From: Haliclystus octoradiatus
Lineage: Eukaryota > Cnidaria > Staurozoa > Stauromedusae > Haliclystidae
Assembly (NCBI GenBank): GCA_916610825.1
Contig: OU744451.1
Location: 11,782,864-11,846,863, forward strand
DNA length: 64,000 nucleotides
Direction: 5' to 3'
The notes below the pieces were generated by a model. It was given only the letters and a program-made list of their open reading frames with translations, did not search any database and was not told the origin of the DNA. Both the position numbers and the translations under genes were made by a program. Of the stretch, positions 61,501 through 64,000 are shown one piece after another (position 1 is the stretch's first letter; every line of letters starts with the position of its first letter).

Positions 61501-61758
61501 CCAAAAATTTGTTTTAAAACTGCAGACTCTATCTAAGTCGTCCTGAGTCCGGCACAAAATATTTTAAACAATTCCTGTCAAATAAAAATTAGAAAATTCA
61601 ATCTACTGTTTGGTCTGTTTTCTTAAAATGTGCTTATTTTAACGCCTGTTTCTTATGCTTTATTTGATCTCCAGGGACATGTGTCTAAAGAGAATATCTT
61701 GTTGGATAAATCTTCGTTTGTGTTAGAGAATCGTAAAACCTCATCAAAGATCCGATGA
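16446..61758 (+). CDS. KIF20B: KIF20B/MPHOSPH1-like mitotic kinesin (partial, 20 exons)
   Basis: Plus-end kinesin of the KIF20 family, expected on spindle and midzone microtubules in mitosis and cytokinesis. Twenty exons, listed separately, join in consistent phase to 3690 nt: 1229 residues plus stop. Visible motor signatures are NENSSRSH (switch I), FVDLAGSER (switch II), [27 protein letters not shown] and KFSAMAKQ ending the motor. The TLGKCI and SQC spelling favours KIF20B over KIF20A. Then come about 800 residues of mostly coiled coil, a Ser/Thr-Pro cluster and a basic tail. The P-loop half of the motor is missing and probably lies before this window. Introns host two intact Gypsy elements' worth of DNA nearby, LINEs and MITEs. 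Exon skipping between 48192 and 58130 cannot be excluded. Confidence 0.88.
16514..17178. other. Kinesin intron segment, nothing recognised
   Basis: AT-rich, no supported gene or repeat boundary apart from the MITE that starts at 17181. Confidence 0.4.
17181..18059. mobile_element. Pogo/Tigger-like MITE 1 (879 bp)
   Basis: Ends CAGTAGAAACCGTTTATAACG and, inverted, CAGTAGAAACTGTTTATAACG, with TA at both edges (17179-17180, 18060-18061) as the target duplication. There is no transposase frame. The TA duplication and CAGT-type ends fit the pogo/Tigger branch of Tc1/mariner. Confidence 0.8.
18080..19021. mobile_element. Pogo/Tigger-like MITE 2 (942 bp)
   Basis: Starts CAGTCAACCTGTCTTAACCG and ends GGACAAGTTCGACTG, with TA on both sides (18078-18079, 19022-19023). 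Both ends carry CCGGACA/TGTCCG-type and TAAGACAGG motifs in opposite orientation. It lies only 20 bp after MITE 1. No coding capacity. Confidence 0.8.
19025..19155. repeat. GTTCATGAAC-type dispersed repeat
   Basis: Contains CGAACGTTAAATGGCCCC, GTTCATGAACTCC and CTGTTTTTTGCAGGGG. The last two are present inverted at about 42890-42930. Member of the family described for 44215-44495. Confidence 0.6.
19485..19650. repeat. GTTCATGAAC-type dispersed repeat
   Basis: Dense run of TTCATGAAC palindromes and variants (CATGAACCGGTTCATGAAC among them), so it can fold on itself extensively. It belongs to the same family as 19025-19155 and may be the other end of one element, with 19156-19484 as interior. 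Confidence 0.55.
19733..19795 (+). CDS. KIF20B: KIF20B-like exon: motor beta strand after switch I
   Basis: Acceptor TTTAG, donor GTATGC. Completes SSRSH and encodes [20 protein letters not shown], the strand and loop between switch I and switch II. Ends with 2 nt (AG) completed by the G that opens the exon at 22659. Confidence 0.88.
19796..21491. other. Kinesin intron, nothing recognised
   Basis: AT-rich sequence with short chance open frames, the longest at 20334-20751. No splice-compatible exon or named repeat could be supported. Confidence 0.4.
21492..21642 (+). pseudogene. Duplicated, broken copy of a kinesin motor exon
   Basis: A 151-bp block (51 bp of intron end plus exon start from 21542) repeats 22609-22759 with three differences. 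The reading frame begins correctly ([11 protein letters not shown]), but NNINKS is changed to NYIIKS. The exon then runs straight into copied MITE sequence with no donor site and reaches a stop near 21700. Use of this copy would truncate the motor. Confidence 0.85.
21647..22608. repeat. Copied segment of the MITE 1/MITE 2 junction
   Basis: Repeats 17970-18924 at high identity: the last 90 bp of MITE 1, the 20-bp spacer and most of MITE 2. The copy has an extra 10-bp tandem GTGACGTAAT. It stops abruptly inside MITE 2 and lies exactly between the two copies of the kinesin exon block. Confidence 0.88.
22659..22805 (+). CDS. KIF20B: KIF20B-like exon: switch II
   Basis: Acceptor TTTAG, donor GTGAGT. 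Encodes [15 protein letters not shown], then [16 protein letters not shown] and IRYNQSHT. Contains the switch II DLAGSE motif and the helix that contacts tubulin. This is the intact member of the duplicated pair. Its last 2 nt (AC) are completed at 22938. Confidence 0.93.
22938..23103 (+). CDS. KIF20B: KIF20B-like exon: microtubule-binding segment and motor end
   Basis: Acceptor TACAG, donor GTGAGC. Encodes [18 protein letters not shown], then [17 protein letters not shown] and [23 protein letters not shown] is the conserved kinesin L12/alpha5 signature. KFSAMAKQ closes the catalytic core. Confidence 0.95.
23496..23624 (+). CDS. KIF20B: KIF20B-like exon: neck region
   Basis: Acceptor TTTAG, donor GTAGGC. 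43 codons in phase 0, starting VTIKPRN and ending LDEEYTQDE. Directly after the motor, so probably neck linker and start of the stalk. Confidence 0.85.
23625..24832. other. Kinesin intron, nothing recognised
   Basis: Short chance frames only. No repeat family or RNA gene could be named. Confidence 0.4.
24833..24951 (+). CDS. KIF20B: KIF20B-like exon: stalk
   Basis: Acceptor GGTGCAG, donor GTATAT. Encodes a charged helix ([20 protein letters not shown] onward). Ends with 2 nt AG. A second GT two bases into CGTAGG would break the phase to the next exon, so the later donor was chosen. Confidence 0.8.
25456..25621 (+). CDS. KIF20B: KIF20B-like exon: stalk
   Basis: Acceptor TCTAG, donor GTAAGT. 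Encodes [20 protein letters not shown], then a less helical [12 protein letters not shown] stretch and [10 protein letters not shown]. Ends in phase 0, matching the exon at 35277 across the large Gypsy insertion. Confidence 0.85.
25622..26196. other. Intron segment left of the second intact Gypsy
   Basis: A TCCGATTGG/GGATTGGATTC-rich stretch (about 25820-26160) resembles sequence at about 61370-61470 (GATTCTGATTCTGG and similar). Probably a decayed dispersed repeat. No gene. Confidence 0.35.
26197..26482 (+). repeat. 5' LTR (286 bp)
   Basis: Begins TGTCAC and ends GTGACA. A TATATATA-like box at about 26450-26457 (AACTATATATACATTGG) is a candidate promoter element. AT-rich, with a GATCATCTAGATCAATATT near-palindrome. 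Confidence 0.95.
26485..26502 (+). other. Primer binding site
   Basis: TGGAGCCCGATTAATCGA starts two bases after the LTR. The TGG start fits a tRNA 3' CCA end. The tRNA was not identified. Confidence 0.7.
26833..28254 (+). CDS. Gag polyprotein of the MYND-type Gypsy
   Basis: 473 aa from the first ATG at 26833 (the frame is open slightly further upstream, without ATG). The N-terminal 80 residues are helical, with a [14 protein letters not shown] segment recalling SAP-like modules. Then comes a Ser/Thr-rich low-complexity linker (about residues 90-165), and a capsid-like helical region (about 175-360) including [14 protein letters not shown] coiled stretch and Cys/His motifs follow at the end ([21 protein letters not shown]). 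It ends with TAG at 28252-28254. The pol frame is already open from 28206, in the -1 register, so the two frames overlap by about 48 nt. Confidence 0.9.
   Translation: MASAIPIDDVEIEVETAFLRLTTAELTTVAEGLYIPTENWEGKSKIYIIKLLRRYFDTLNELERYTAFINLLKIITDEFVSQTSTTNVSSVATSETVNITTVAQSSITAITVSTDALPLSSSLPLSTQSILSSINSPVPTVTTSTVLPNSIPSTGSSSTNPIIYSLNRVQNLCKLSGQIGHPGQKDKLSYVGLIRQINDQLARGYTDSEVTSAIIRAITPGIQLRSYLETLPDITLPRLKEIVRSHYQEKSSIELYQELTSMRQQENEDPLAFILRAFELRSKVCLASEEEGGVKCDHHLVNSLTMDTIESGIRQEYENIRIQIRPFLRMPGVSDVTLITQMRTIMAAETNRNNKIGQQQKHVKRINAVKVPDQTESASNTDMSSLLEAIKTLQIQVSSINELKSNVNKIQADLNAIGRPQNSQPRLPVCQNCLTSGLDKCPHCRKCGGDNHIARYCRKRSENFNGLQTRDGQ
28269..32921 (+). CDS. Pol polyprotein with N-terminal MYND zinc finger
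   Basis: 1550 aa from ATG 28269. Residues 7-45 form a complete MYND finger (Cys 7, 10, 20, 23, 29, 33, His 41, Cys 45, with CQ and W38). Aspartic protease DTGAQV has its Asp at about 99. RT has [20 protein letters not shown] and YLDD with Asp 565-566. RNase H has [11 protein letters not shown]. The integrase zinc domain runs from HNDMGHLG to ICTCIKQ, and the core carries a D,D35E triad at about 1066, 1125 and 1161. The C-terminus has a Glu-rich tract encoded by a GAA repeat (32568-32620), an RRTLRPRQ basic patch and a Tyr/Pro-rich tail. Protease follows the finger directly. Pol could be made by -1 frameshifting before the gag stop or by reinitiation at ATG 28269, 15 nt after it. Confidence 0.93.
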   Translation: MSPVNVCHLCNAVCTRMMQCSGCHVTKYCNTECQSKDWTTHKVLCNAIHTLQSECLSTNHDLYVNPMCTSPKTKLIKLIGEKCLISCLLDNTATKCLYDTGAQVSLISEHWLNNNLRDWTIKDIKELLPEEEQEFVLKSANSVDIPFKGYIELSFQLKHWSTNNNILVPFLVTQEQLQDPILGYNVIKEIVKPGNTYGPADINLQNAMPFLTDVQPVISLIQSDVTDILCNVRSPNHITTINPGQNYILTCSVQASPSNVRIPVIFEPNVMSPWPAALEISETLLTLPAGTSCHIDIPITNTSSSAAHLTPRIELGSLHVISSVTPIPVCLQSSTTSAIQICDNQVINTTATNETPRQEVPPVDLSHLTAEQYTIAKTMLSNERETFSKHSGDIGCVPEVQMKIPLNNEVPVQKRYNSIPRPLYPDVKAYIQDLLNRQLITKSNSAYSSPIVLVRKKSGELRLCCDFRQLNSKTIQDSHPLPRIQEALDSLGGKCWFSLLDQSQAYHQAFIHPASRHKTAFCTPWGLYEWVRIPFGLMNAPAQFQRFMEECLDGMRDDFVIPYLDDLLVFSNSFEEHVKHLQQVFERLRSHGIKLKASKCNLFKQEVKYLGRKITPDGYCLDPDNVVAVTKLLESHPNTVGDLRKVLGFLGYFRRFVPNFASHAKPLYHLLENHLLDHTGKSEKPSFSTKTKSKKKNLNGQLPSTALITWLKEHQDALKSLVTAITTAPTLCYPDFSMPFIVHTDASKHGLGAILYQKQDEKLRVVAFASRSLQGSERNYHSSKLEFLALKWAVTEQFRSYLYYSPSFKIFTDNNPLTYVTTTAKLSALGQRWVSELADFKFTIHYRSGKHNVDADFLSRYPEKLQQSMNSYDATIDGLELNAIFQGNIVQSNDDEAWYMINALQPTSGPTRCNLNDLLYVKRCQQEDSSLALVLGHLLKDQRPSTEEIKKYNKITLKLLHEWNLLFIDERGLLCRCTSTKAQIVIPEILRPFVYHELHNDMGHLGVERTLNLIRDRFFWPYMSSDIENYITNICTCIKQRRPAALRPAPMDSILTSAPLELISIDFVHLETSSGGYEYILTIVDHFTRFLQAYPTRNKSAKTAAQKLYNEFVPRFGIPQKLLHDQGKEFENSLFAELNKLYGIKKCRTTPYHPQSNGQCERMNGTILALLRTLEENQKSHWKDHLNKLIHAYNCTQHSITNYSPYFLMFGRSPRLPIDEIFSTYTPKTKSYKDYVKTWASAMSDAYQIAGQRTASRKSKDRDRRNSGRLAASLEPGDRILVKNVTPHSGPGKLRSYWEPHVYEVISVIGDSGLVYKVCREDQVGRERVLHRNLLYPCDQLPSESKVLGTKEADAEKQNVPLDNRHQNNIFYDNEDREQLADVEDEDEDEVPDELIVYQQDDDAATPNCTDTIDYGVLQPEDVFEDTHPREMEEEELVEEEEEEEEEEIAEEREEDNSPQSTNRPRRTLRPRQVFTYNELGNPTICNIHPTQLHKTPQSIYAHPNVLHHTYAPYPSYLPMMPSTTPYPCYITSYSSYYYLVPRFSQPILV
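32568..32620 (+). repeat. GAA/AGAAGA microsatellite inside pol
   Basis: Near-uninterrupted GAA triplets encoding a poly-Glu tract, in frame with Pol. Length is likely to vary between copies. Confidence 0.8.
33417..33430 (+). other. Polypurine tract
   Basis: AAAGAAGGGACGAA immediately before the 3' LTR. Confidence 0.75.
33431..33716 (+). repeat. 3' LTR (286 bp)
   Basis: No difference from 26197-26482 found by eye. Followed by GTGG. Confidence 0.95.
33722..34216 (-). pseudogene. Possible retroelement Gag-like remnant
   Basis: Minus-strand frames hold coding-looking stretches: [17 protein letters not shown] and [10 protein letters not shown] near 34060-34170, and [15 protein letters not shown] then [14 protein letters not shown] near 33730-33870. 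The W-x2-Y-x3-F-R pattern resembles Gag-like proteins of some animal retroelements, but frames are broken and the family is uncertain. The intact Gypsy ends just to the left (33716) and may have interrupted it. Confidence 0.35.
34780..35065 (+). pseudogene. Possible retroelement Gag fragment, decayed
   Basis: Pieces in different frames look like a Gag capsid ([14 protein letters not shown] near 34905-34950, then [20 protein letters not shown] near 34955-35015). Stops separate them. Assigned only by general resemblance. Confidence 0.3.
35277..35549 (+). CDS. KIF20B: KIF20B-like exon: coiled coil
   Basis: Acceptor CTGCAG, donor GTAAGT. 91 codons in phase 0 ([16 protein letters not shown] onward, ending [10 protein letters not shown]). 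Heptad-like charged helix with an acidic end. Confidence 0.9.
35847..35967 (+). CDS. KIF20B: KIF20B-like exon: coiled coil
   Basis: Acceptor TTGTAG, donor GTAAGA. Encodes [20 protein letters not shown] onward to EADKL. Ends with 1 nt (G) completed at 37164. Confidence 0.88.
36022..36200. repeat. Perfect 74-bp inverted repeat (hairpin)
   Basis: Arm 36022-36095 is the exact reverse complement of 36127-36200, with a 31-nt loop. No mismatch was found by eye. It follows an AT/ATAAAAG microsatellite at 35986-36020. There are no transposon ends or target duplication outside the arms. Confidence 0.9.
37164..37430 (+). CDS. KIF20B: KIF20B-like exon: coiled coil
   Basis: Acceptor CTCTAG, donor GTGGGT. 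89 codons ([18 protein letters not shown] onward, ending EAKTADQ). A long coiled coil. Ends with 1 nt, in phase with 38831. Confidence 0.88.
37485..37525. repeat. GTTCATGAAC-type repeat fragment
   Basis: CTCATGAACGTTAAATGACTT and ATTCATGAACTGTTC match the family core described at 44215-44495. Short and decayed. Confidence 0.45.
37621..37681. repeat. Hairpin, 17-bp perfect arms
   Basis: TGTAGTCTGATGTAAAA (37621-37637) and its reverse complement (37665-37681) flank a 27-nt AT-rich loop. Weaker pairing continues outside (AGCTTCA / AGCTTC). Confidence 0.65.
37790..38240 (-). pseudogene. Penelope-like element fragment (GIY-YIG end)
   Basis: On the minus strand, [18 protein letters not shown] followed by [11 protein letters not shown] resembles the C-terminal GIY-YIG endonuclease of Penelope-like elements, which read L..RI.EH...S....H and later F.VL..C. 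Downstream, the motif GACGTTGTTTGAGCTTTCGA and CATGTCATCTTCAG at 37812-37853 are like the terminal repeat of such elements. RT is absent, so this is a truncated copy. Confidence 0.55.
38515..38689. mobile_element. Small MITE (175 bp)
   Basis: Starts ACAGGGTTCGACAAAAGTG and, inverted, ends ACAGTGTCCGACAAAAGTG. CTATGG is repeated on both sides (38509-38514, 38690-38695). There is no coding capacity. Related sequence appears around 39665-39800 and 19270-19460. Confidence 0.8.
38831..39570 (+). CDS. KIF20B: KIF20B-like exon: coiled coil with Ser/Thr-Pro cluster
   Basis: Acceptor TACCAG, donor GTAAGT. The largest exon, 740 nt. Residues 1-45 are coiled coil. About residues 50-100 form an unstructured linker with many proline-directed sites ([36 protein letters not shown]). 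The rest ([20 protein letters not shown] onward) is coiled coil. TPxK/R sites fit CDK phosphorylation of an M-phase phosphoprotein. That role is inferred. Confidence 0.93.
40035..40110 (-). repeat. tRNA-like sequence (SINE head or tRNA pseudogene)
   Basis: The 76-nt minus-strand sequence has pairing ends (TGCACC/GGTGCA), an A-box-like AGTGGCAGAGTGTCTG and a B-box-like GGTTTGATTCC at the proper spacing. The B box differs from GGTTCGAATCC. No clear functional anticodon arm was established, so a tRNA-derived SINE or pseudogene is preferred over a working tRNA. Confidence 0.5.
40290..40345. repeat. Dispersed repeat (ATCACAGGAGGGG)
   Basis: CTGCAG-AC-GCAG followed by ATCACAGGAGGGGACAACATG matches 25297-25400 (ATCACAGGAGGGGCAACACG). 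It lies just beyond the tRNA-like unit and may be part of the same SINE or a retroelement end. Confidence 0.4.
40455..40560. repeat. Dispersed repeat, copy 2
   Basis: Same family and orientation as 16128-16225. Confidence 0.5.
40999..41851. mobile_element. Non-autonomous DNA transposon with about 50-bp inverted ends
   Basis: Left end AGGGCCATTTACACTGCAGC and right end GCTGCAGTGTAAATGGCCCT are exact complements. Pairing continues inward through GGCACGGTACTCGTCAATTA with few mismatches. GGCACGGTGC motifs recur inside (about 41637, 41709). Flanks AAAA/TAAA leave the target duplication unclear, so the superfamily is open. No transposase. Confidence 0.8.
41852..43283. other. Kinesin intron
   Basis: Contains a GTTCATGAAC-type repeat (42890-43025). 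Elsewhere no gene or named repeat was supported. Confidence 0.4.
42890..43025. repeat. GTTCATGAAC-type dispersed repeat, inverted copy
   Basis: CCCCTACAAAAAACAGTTCA, GTTCATGAACAGTTA and TTAAATGGCCCC are the reverse-complement order of 19060-19155, with CATGAACTGTTCATAAAC and more. Confidence 0.6.
43284..43553 (+). CDS. KIF20B: KIF20B-like exon: coiled coil
   Basis: Acceptor CTGTAG, donor GTAAGT. 90 codons in phase 0 ([16 protein letters not shown] onward, ending KNEIGCKD). Includes [20 protein letters not shown]. The exon starts before the first in-frame ATG, so it is internal. Confidence 0.88.
44215..44495. repeat. GTTCATGAAC-type repeat with internal tandem array
   Basis: Ends GTTCAAGAACGTTCATGGAC and CCATTTAACGTTCATGAACT. 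Between them lie about ten head-to-tail variants of a roughly 20-bp unit (AACTTTGATGAACTAGTTTA). The palindrome GTTCATGAAC and half-sites make the whole block self-complementary. Confidence 0.7.
44697..44829 (+). CDS. KIF20B: KIF20B-like exon: coiled coil
   Basis: Acceptor CTCTAG, donor GTATGT. Encodes [18 protein letters not shown] onward to SSFKEI. Ends with 1 nt, in phase with 45720. Confidence 0.87.
45720..45932 (+). CDS. KIF20B: KIF20B-like exon: coiled coil
   Basis: Acceptor TTCCAG, donor GTGAAT. 71 codons ([16 protein letters not shown] onward, ending CATYKENFE). Strong heptad character. Ends with 1 nt. Confidence 0.88.
46141..46560 (-). pseudogene. 5'-truncated LINE fragment (ORF2 C-terminus)
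   Basis: 139 codons matching the tail after the RT of CR1/L2/Rex-type LINEs. It includes [23 protein letters not shown], then [20 protein letters not shown] and a final FKNELKL. The WNFLP-type motif followed by FK..L is characteristic. No RT catalytic part remains, a typical 5' truncation. It sits in the kinesin intron, antisense to the host gene. Confidence 0.75.
47205..47285. repeat. GTTCATGAAC-type repeat fragment
   Basis: AACATTCATGGATCGTTCATGAACACC and ACAGTTCATGAGCC belong to the same palindromic family. Possibly the left end of an element closed by 47575-47650. Confidence 0.5.
47575..47650. repeat. GTTCATGAAC-type repeat fragment
   Basis: TCGTGAACAGTCCATGAACG, TTAAACGGCC and a terminal TTTTTATAGGGGG parallel the ends of 19025-19155 (TTTTTTGCAGGGG). 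Confidence 0.5.
47720..48192 (+). CDS. KIF20B: KIF20B-like exon: coiled coil and linker
   Basis: Acceptor CTATAG, donor GTATAC. 157 codons ([20 protein letters not shown] onward). Coiled coil, then a [11 protein letters not shown] linker, a second coil, and a basic [16 protein letters not shown] segment. FATPAK is a candidate CDK site and the basic run a possible nuclear localisation signal. Confidence 0.92.
48193..49679. other. Kinesin intron, nothing recognised
   Basis: AT-rich. A short GGTGGGATGGTGACCCAGCTTA at about 48770-48791 recurs at 56231-56252 with one or two changes. No exon supported. Confidence 0.4.
49949..51430 (-). pseudogene. LINE ORF2 reverse transcriptase domain
   Basis: 493 codons, itself uninterrupted. 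Motifs in order: [45 protein letters not shown] (first catalytic Asp), [23 protein letters not shown] (catalytic Asp pair) and LLGVIID, then the C-terminal tail with [11 protein letters not shown] and [13 protein letters not shown]. Upstream parts of ORF2 are in other frames, so no full-length ORF2 can be made from this copy. Confidence 0.9.
51511..51732 (-). pseudogene. LINE ORF2 linker segment
   Basis: 73-codon stretch between endonuclease and RT in a third register ([21 protein letters not shown] sequence is split over frames here). Evidence is positional, bridging 51758 and 51430 with frameshifts on either side. Confidence 0.5.
51758..52252 (-). pseudogene. LINE ORF2 endonuclease C-terminus and linker
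   Basis: 164 codons. [12 protein letters not shown] and [12 protein letters not shown] correspond to the end of an APE-type endonuclease, where family members have the SDH catalytic motif. It is separated from 52273-53007 by a frameshift around 52255-52290. Confidence 0.75.
52273..53007 (-). pseudogene. LINE ORF2 start: 2A-like peptide and APE endonuclease
   Basis: 244 codons. A hydrophobic N-terminal stretch (about residues 30-68) runs into [10 protein letters not shown], a 2A-like ribosome-skipping motif. The APE endonuclease follows: [18 protein letters not shown] (catalytic Glu), [10 protein letters not shown] and [10 protein letters not shown] (GDxN). The frame stops after NNLKQYI, before the final SDH motif, which lies in the next fragment. 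Confidence 0.85.
53039..53560 (-). pseudogene. LINE ORF1 with CCHC zinc knuckles
   Basis: 173 codons. The C-terminal half carries Cys/His knuckles ([33 protein letters not shown]). Sequence before it ([21 protein letters not shown]) resembles the RNA-binding region of Gag-like LINE ORF1 proteins. The same ORF1 starts further upstream at 54054 in another frame. Confidence 0.75.
53806..54054 (-). pseudogene. LINE ORF1 N-terminal fragment
   Basis: 82 codons from ATG 54054, with a basic start ([14 protein letters not shown]) and a short helix ([19 protein letters not shown]) likely to form a coiled coil. The frame leaves the expected ORF1 after about residue 65. Confidence 0.55.
54105..54131. 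repeat. AAAT microsatellite
   Basis: About six AAAT units between the two LINEs. Could be part of a LINE tail or 5' UTR. Confidence 0.7.
54393..54599 (-). pseudogene. LINE thumb region fragment
   Basis: 68 codons with [20 protein letters not shown], the typical post-RT W..H...V..K..K....L motif. Out of frame with the RT above it. Confidence 0.65.
54700..55659 (-). pseudogene. LINE reverse transcriptase fragment
   Basis: 319 codons: [53 protein letters not shown] (first Asp), [20 protein letters not shown] and [10 protein letters not shown] (Asp pair). The frame ends in [11 protein letters not shown], after which the sequence changes register. Catalytic motifs are present, but flanking frames are broken. 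Confidence 0.88.
55751..58129. other. Kinesin intron, nothing recognised
   Basis: AT-rich. It contains the short repeat noted at 48770 (56231-56252) and scattered short frames (for example 57528-57758) without splice support. Confidence 0.4.
58130..58182 (+). CDS. KIF20B: KIF20B-like exon: tail
   Basis: Acceptor GAAAG, donor GTAAGT. Encodes [24 protein letters not shown] is a second copy of the FATPAK-like motif and a candidate CDK site. Ends with 2 nt (AG). Confidence 0.8.
58183..59500. other. Kinesin intron, nothing recognised
   Basis: No exon, repeat end or RNA gene supported. Confidence 0.4.
59501..59549 (+). CDS. KIF20B: KIF20B-like exon: basic tail
   Basis: Acceptor ATGCAG, donor GTAGGT. 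Encodes [17 protein letters not shown] after the split Arg codon. Short, basic then acidic. Confidence 0.78.
59921..59966 (+). CDS. KIF20B: KIF20B-like exon: basic tail
   Basis: Acceptor TTCCAG, donor GTAAGA. Encodes [15 protein letters not shown] plus 1 nt. Strongly basic. Confidence 0.78.
60465..60574 (+). CDS. KIF20B: KIF20B-like exon: tail
   Basis: Acceptor ACGTAG, donor GTATTA. Encodes [20 protein letters not shown], then [26 protein letters not shown] is a likely nuclear localisation signal. Two Ser-Pro sites follow. Confidence 0.85.
60575..61674. other. Last kinesin intron
   Basis: Contains a GATTC/CCGAATCCG-rich stretch at about 61370-61560, similar in style to 25820-26160. No exon. 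Confidence 0.35.
61675..61758 (+). CDS. KIF20B: KIF20B-like last exon and stop
   Basis: Acceptor CTCCAG. 27 codons ([20 protein letters not shown], then KTSSKIR) and TGA at 61756-61758. Total coding length of all exons is an exact multiple of three, supporting this as the true end. Confidence 0.87.
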   Translation, partial: GHVSKENILLDKSSFVLENRKTSSKIR

Positions 61759-62498
61759 GAAAATAGCACAACGCCCAATTGCAATTTTAAGTAACATACC
61801 TTCCCTATAAGTGTACATAGTAAACTATATCGTTTGATTTATGTAGAGGTAGATATTACAACAAAATAACGCATTTAGTTTTGTTTATTAACCATACTAA
61901 ATAAGGTCCCATTTTTTAAAATATTAAAAATATTGATTAAATCTTTTCATTACGTTAATTTTATCTCTTCTTATGGCAGTAGAATAGTTGGCGCTTGTTT
62001 TAATGTGACCATATAGTTGATTTAATTTACCTCACGGTGGCTTGCCTGTCGGAGCTGTGACACATTTAATAACTTCTTTGTCCCTGCTTCGTCGTCTTTT
62101 TGATTCTTCACATCAAAATTCAAGAAGAGAAGACCCGATGTGAAGATGGTACATGAAAATTCGGAACCATTTTGAGCAAAACCGTTTGTAGAAAACATTT
62201 GGATTATAACATCACGTTTCTGTGATAACGTTTAAAATAGATTGTTCATAATATATAAAATATGAAGTCAAACATCAGACAATCATGTTTGCAACTCAAA
62301 GTTTCACACCAAGGCGACCATCATGCTAGCTATTTTCGGACTAAGATTTGGGTCTGCACGCAGGCTAGATCAAACATAATTTATCATATGTTATATTGTT
62401 TAAAATTTATTCTATCGTAGTTCCCGAGGGAATGCTCGCATAATTGCTGCTAGAGAGTTGAGGGTTTTTCCCGCGCTGTTTAATTTTAATCAGGCAAA
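61759..62498. other. Kinesin 3' UTR and downstream flank
   Basis: No canonical AATAAA close to the stop. ATTAAA occurs at about 61922 and 61935 and is the nearest candidate polyadenylation signal. Nothing else recognised. Confidence 0.35.
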
Positions 62499-62923
62499 AT
62501 GACTGACGATCCCATGGAGACTATCAAAGAATAACAAAACCTAGAATTGAAAAAATAAGATTGTACAAAGCAGATGTGGTGAGGTAAGATTAATTAAATA
62601 CAGTCATGTAATCTGTGCGCAAATGAAGTAAATGAAGTGACATTTAATGTTTATTGGAACATAGTGATAGCAGACGCTGGCTTTCTAATTTTTCACTCAA
62701 ATTGAACAGACGGTCTGAAATCCAAAAACTGGATTGTTTGACATTAATACATTACATGGAATCCATTTATGAAAAATCTACCATTAGTACTGTAGCCAGC
62801 CAAACCGCTATTTATCTTGAGATTATTCGAACGAAGACTGGAATATCCATGTTTCGAAGAGATAGGAATGAGTCGAGTCGTAGCAGATTGATATTAATTG
62901 ACAGTTTAATAAATTCACTATAA
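62499..62923 (+). pseudogene. Possible small two-exon gene or retroelement Gag-like fragment
   Basis: A short open exon ending at 62583 (frame RITKPRIEKIRLYKADVV) is followed by GTAAGA. After an 81-bp intron, the acceptor ATAG at 62664 opens a frame in matching phase (SDSRRWLSNFSLKLNRRSE onward to DSLINSL and stop at 62923). AATAAA overlaps the end at 62910. The ATG at 62499 (MTDDPMETIK) is one frame off, so the 5' part is broken or misread. I do not recognise the protein. Helical, charged. Confidence 0.3.
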
Positions 62924-63639
62924 AAGGCAATGAAATATACAAATATAAGTTAAATGAATAAATACCAAATAAGGCTATAAAATACAACTCAACTAAAACT
63001 AAGGTTATAAAATAGTGATTATAGTGACAGCGTTAACTTACATCGGTAGCTTTACCACGGCTTTAGGCTTTTTCCAATTTCTAGGTTCTTCTATATAATG
63101 TAATTGCTGCTGCCGTGATACTAATTTTACACGGTTTTTATACTATTTTTAATGGCGTCAATATTAACTAATTACCTACCAGTCTACTAAATACATGGAA
63201 ATAAATAACGGTAAACTAAATAACATCTATAACAATAAGCCGGTTACACCCGGTCTAGCCACGACCGCGACTGTTCCGTGTTCGTGACTATAGGCAGGAT
63301 GTTATATACTAATTATACTATTAAAGACATTGTATCATGGAGACAGGAAAAATTTATATTTGGCAGGGCTATAAGATTAAATATGCTATAATAAGAAGTT
63401 CATTGATTACGTTAATTACGATATATGAATTAAGAGTCTGTATTCACAACACGCCCCACACCATGGAAGGATTATCTCGTATTCTTCTAGTCTGCGTTTA
63501 CAGACCGCGGTTCATTCACAAAAGAATAGGTGAATGAATCGCGGTCTGTGACGCAGGCTAGTATTCTTCCATCACATCTTCAACAATCATCAGTAGGCAA
63601 CAATAAACAAAGTCTATTTATTGGTCTTTCATAAAACCT
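62924..63639. other. Flank of BEL/Pao fragment
   Basis: Contains an imperfect hairpin at 63488-63561 (arms near CAGACCGCGGTTCATTCAC and GTGAATGAATCGCGGTCTG). It may include a BEL LTR, but LTR limits could not be fixed because the other LTR is outside the window. Confidence 0.35.
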
Positions 63640-64000
63640 GTCACAGTCTTGACCTTGACATTTCTTACTAGGTTGTTGATTCCCTGGAATGTTTCCATAA
63701 CTCTACCCAGTTTTGCCATTTACCACGAGCCATGTTTGGATCGATTACCTAAACGATATCATTAACTGTGATTTCCCTCTTCTTTTCGGTCCACTTCTTA
63801 CGTGCATACAATGTAGGAAGATAATTACGAATCCATTTGCGCCAGAACTGATTAACAATCGTTTGTAAAAATTGAAAGCGCTTTCTTGCAATATTTGTGT
63901 CCGCAAACGGTCCTGGAATTGCGGCTGATGATCTTCCTAACAACAAGTGATTAGGGGTAATGTATGCCCCATCATTAGGATCTGCTGACGATGGTCCCAG
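63640..64000 (-). pseudogene. BEL/Pao Pol C-terminal remnant, runs off right edge
   Basis: On the minus strand, AYITPNHLLLGRSSA, then FWRKWIRNYLPTLYARKKW and EKKREITVNDIV, match the region after the integrase core of BEL/Pao Pol, which typically reads LTPNHLL.G, FW.RW..EYL..L..R.KW and then a GD.V. A stop follows DIV. The conserved VRNVKVKT continuation appears in another frame near 63640-63680. At least one stop and one frameshift, so this copy is defective. Integrase core and RT would lie beyond 64000. Confidence 0.8.

Noticed and set aside
63300..63590. BEL LTR starting TGTTGAAGATG on the minus strand at about 63585
   Set aside because: No purine tract next to it and no second LTR in the window to compare.

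Overview
The window is animal nuclear DNA: AT-rich, with spliced genes whose exons end in GT-AG introns, and dense with transposable elements. Nothing is bacterial (no operons or ribosome binding sites). The repertoire of Ty3/Gypsy, BEL/Pao, Penelope-like, CR1/L2-like LINE, hAT and pogo-type elements fits a marine invertebrate. A deuterostome such as a tunicate is plausible, but the sequence alone does not settle the species.

The backbone is one host gene on the + strand. It is a mitotic kinesin of the KIF20 family (KIF20B/MPHOSPH1-like), with exons from 16446 to the stop codon at 61758. Twenty exons are readable with consistent splice phases; they total 3690 nt (1229 codons plus stop). They cover the second half of the motor domain (switch I, switch II, microtubule-binding segment, neck), a long coiled coil, a Ser/Thr-Pro-rich linker and a basic tail. 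The first half of the motor was not found and probably lies left of the window. More than 90% of the 45-kb gene span is intron.

Layout: 1-860 unassigned; 861-5203 dead Ty3/Gypsy element (minus); 6017-9848 complete hAT element with an 8-bp target duplication but a frameshifted transposase; 10095-14813 intact, very young Ty3/Gypsy element with 104-bp LTRs and one 1413-aa Gag-Pol frame, inserted in a foldback repeat (14814-15006); 16446-25621 kinesin motor and neck exons, two adjacent pogo-like MITEs (17181-19021) and a local duplication that copied a motor exon (21492-22759); 26197-33716 second intact young Ty3/Gypsy element whose Pol starts with a MYND zinc finger; 35277-48192 coiled-coil exons among MITEs, a Penelope remnant, a tRNA-like sequence and a perfect 74-bp inverted repeat; 49680-55750 two minus-strand LINEs; 58130-61758 the last five kinesin exons; 62499-62923 a possible small spliced gene; 63640-64000 the edge of a BEL/Pao element.

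The elements are parasites of the kinesin introns and flanks, not a cooperating gene set. The most unusual points are the MYND finger at the start of a Gypsy Pol, the exon duplication bracketing a copied MITE pair, the perfect long hairpin, and a dispersed repeat family rich in the palindrome GTTCATGAAC.
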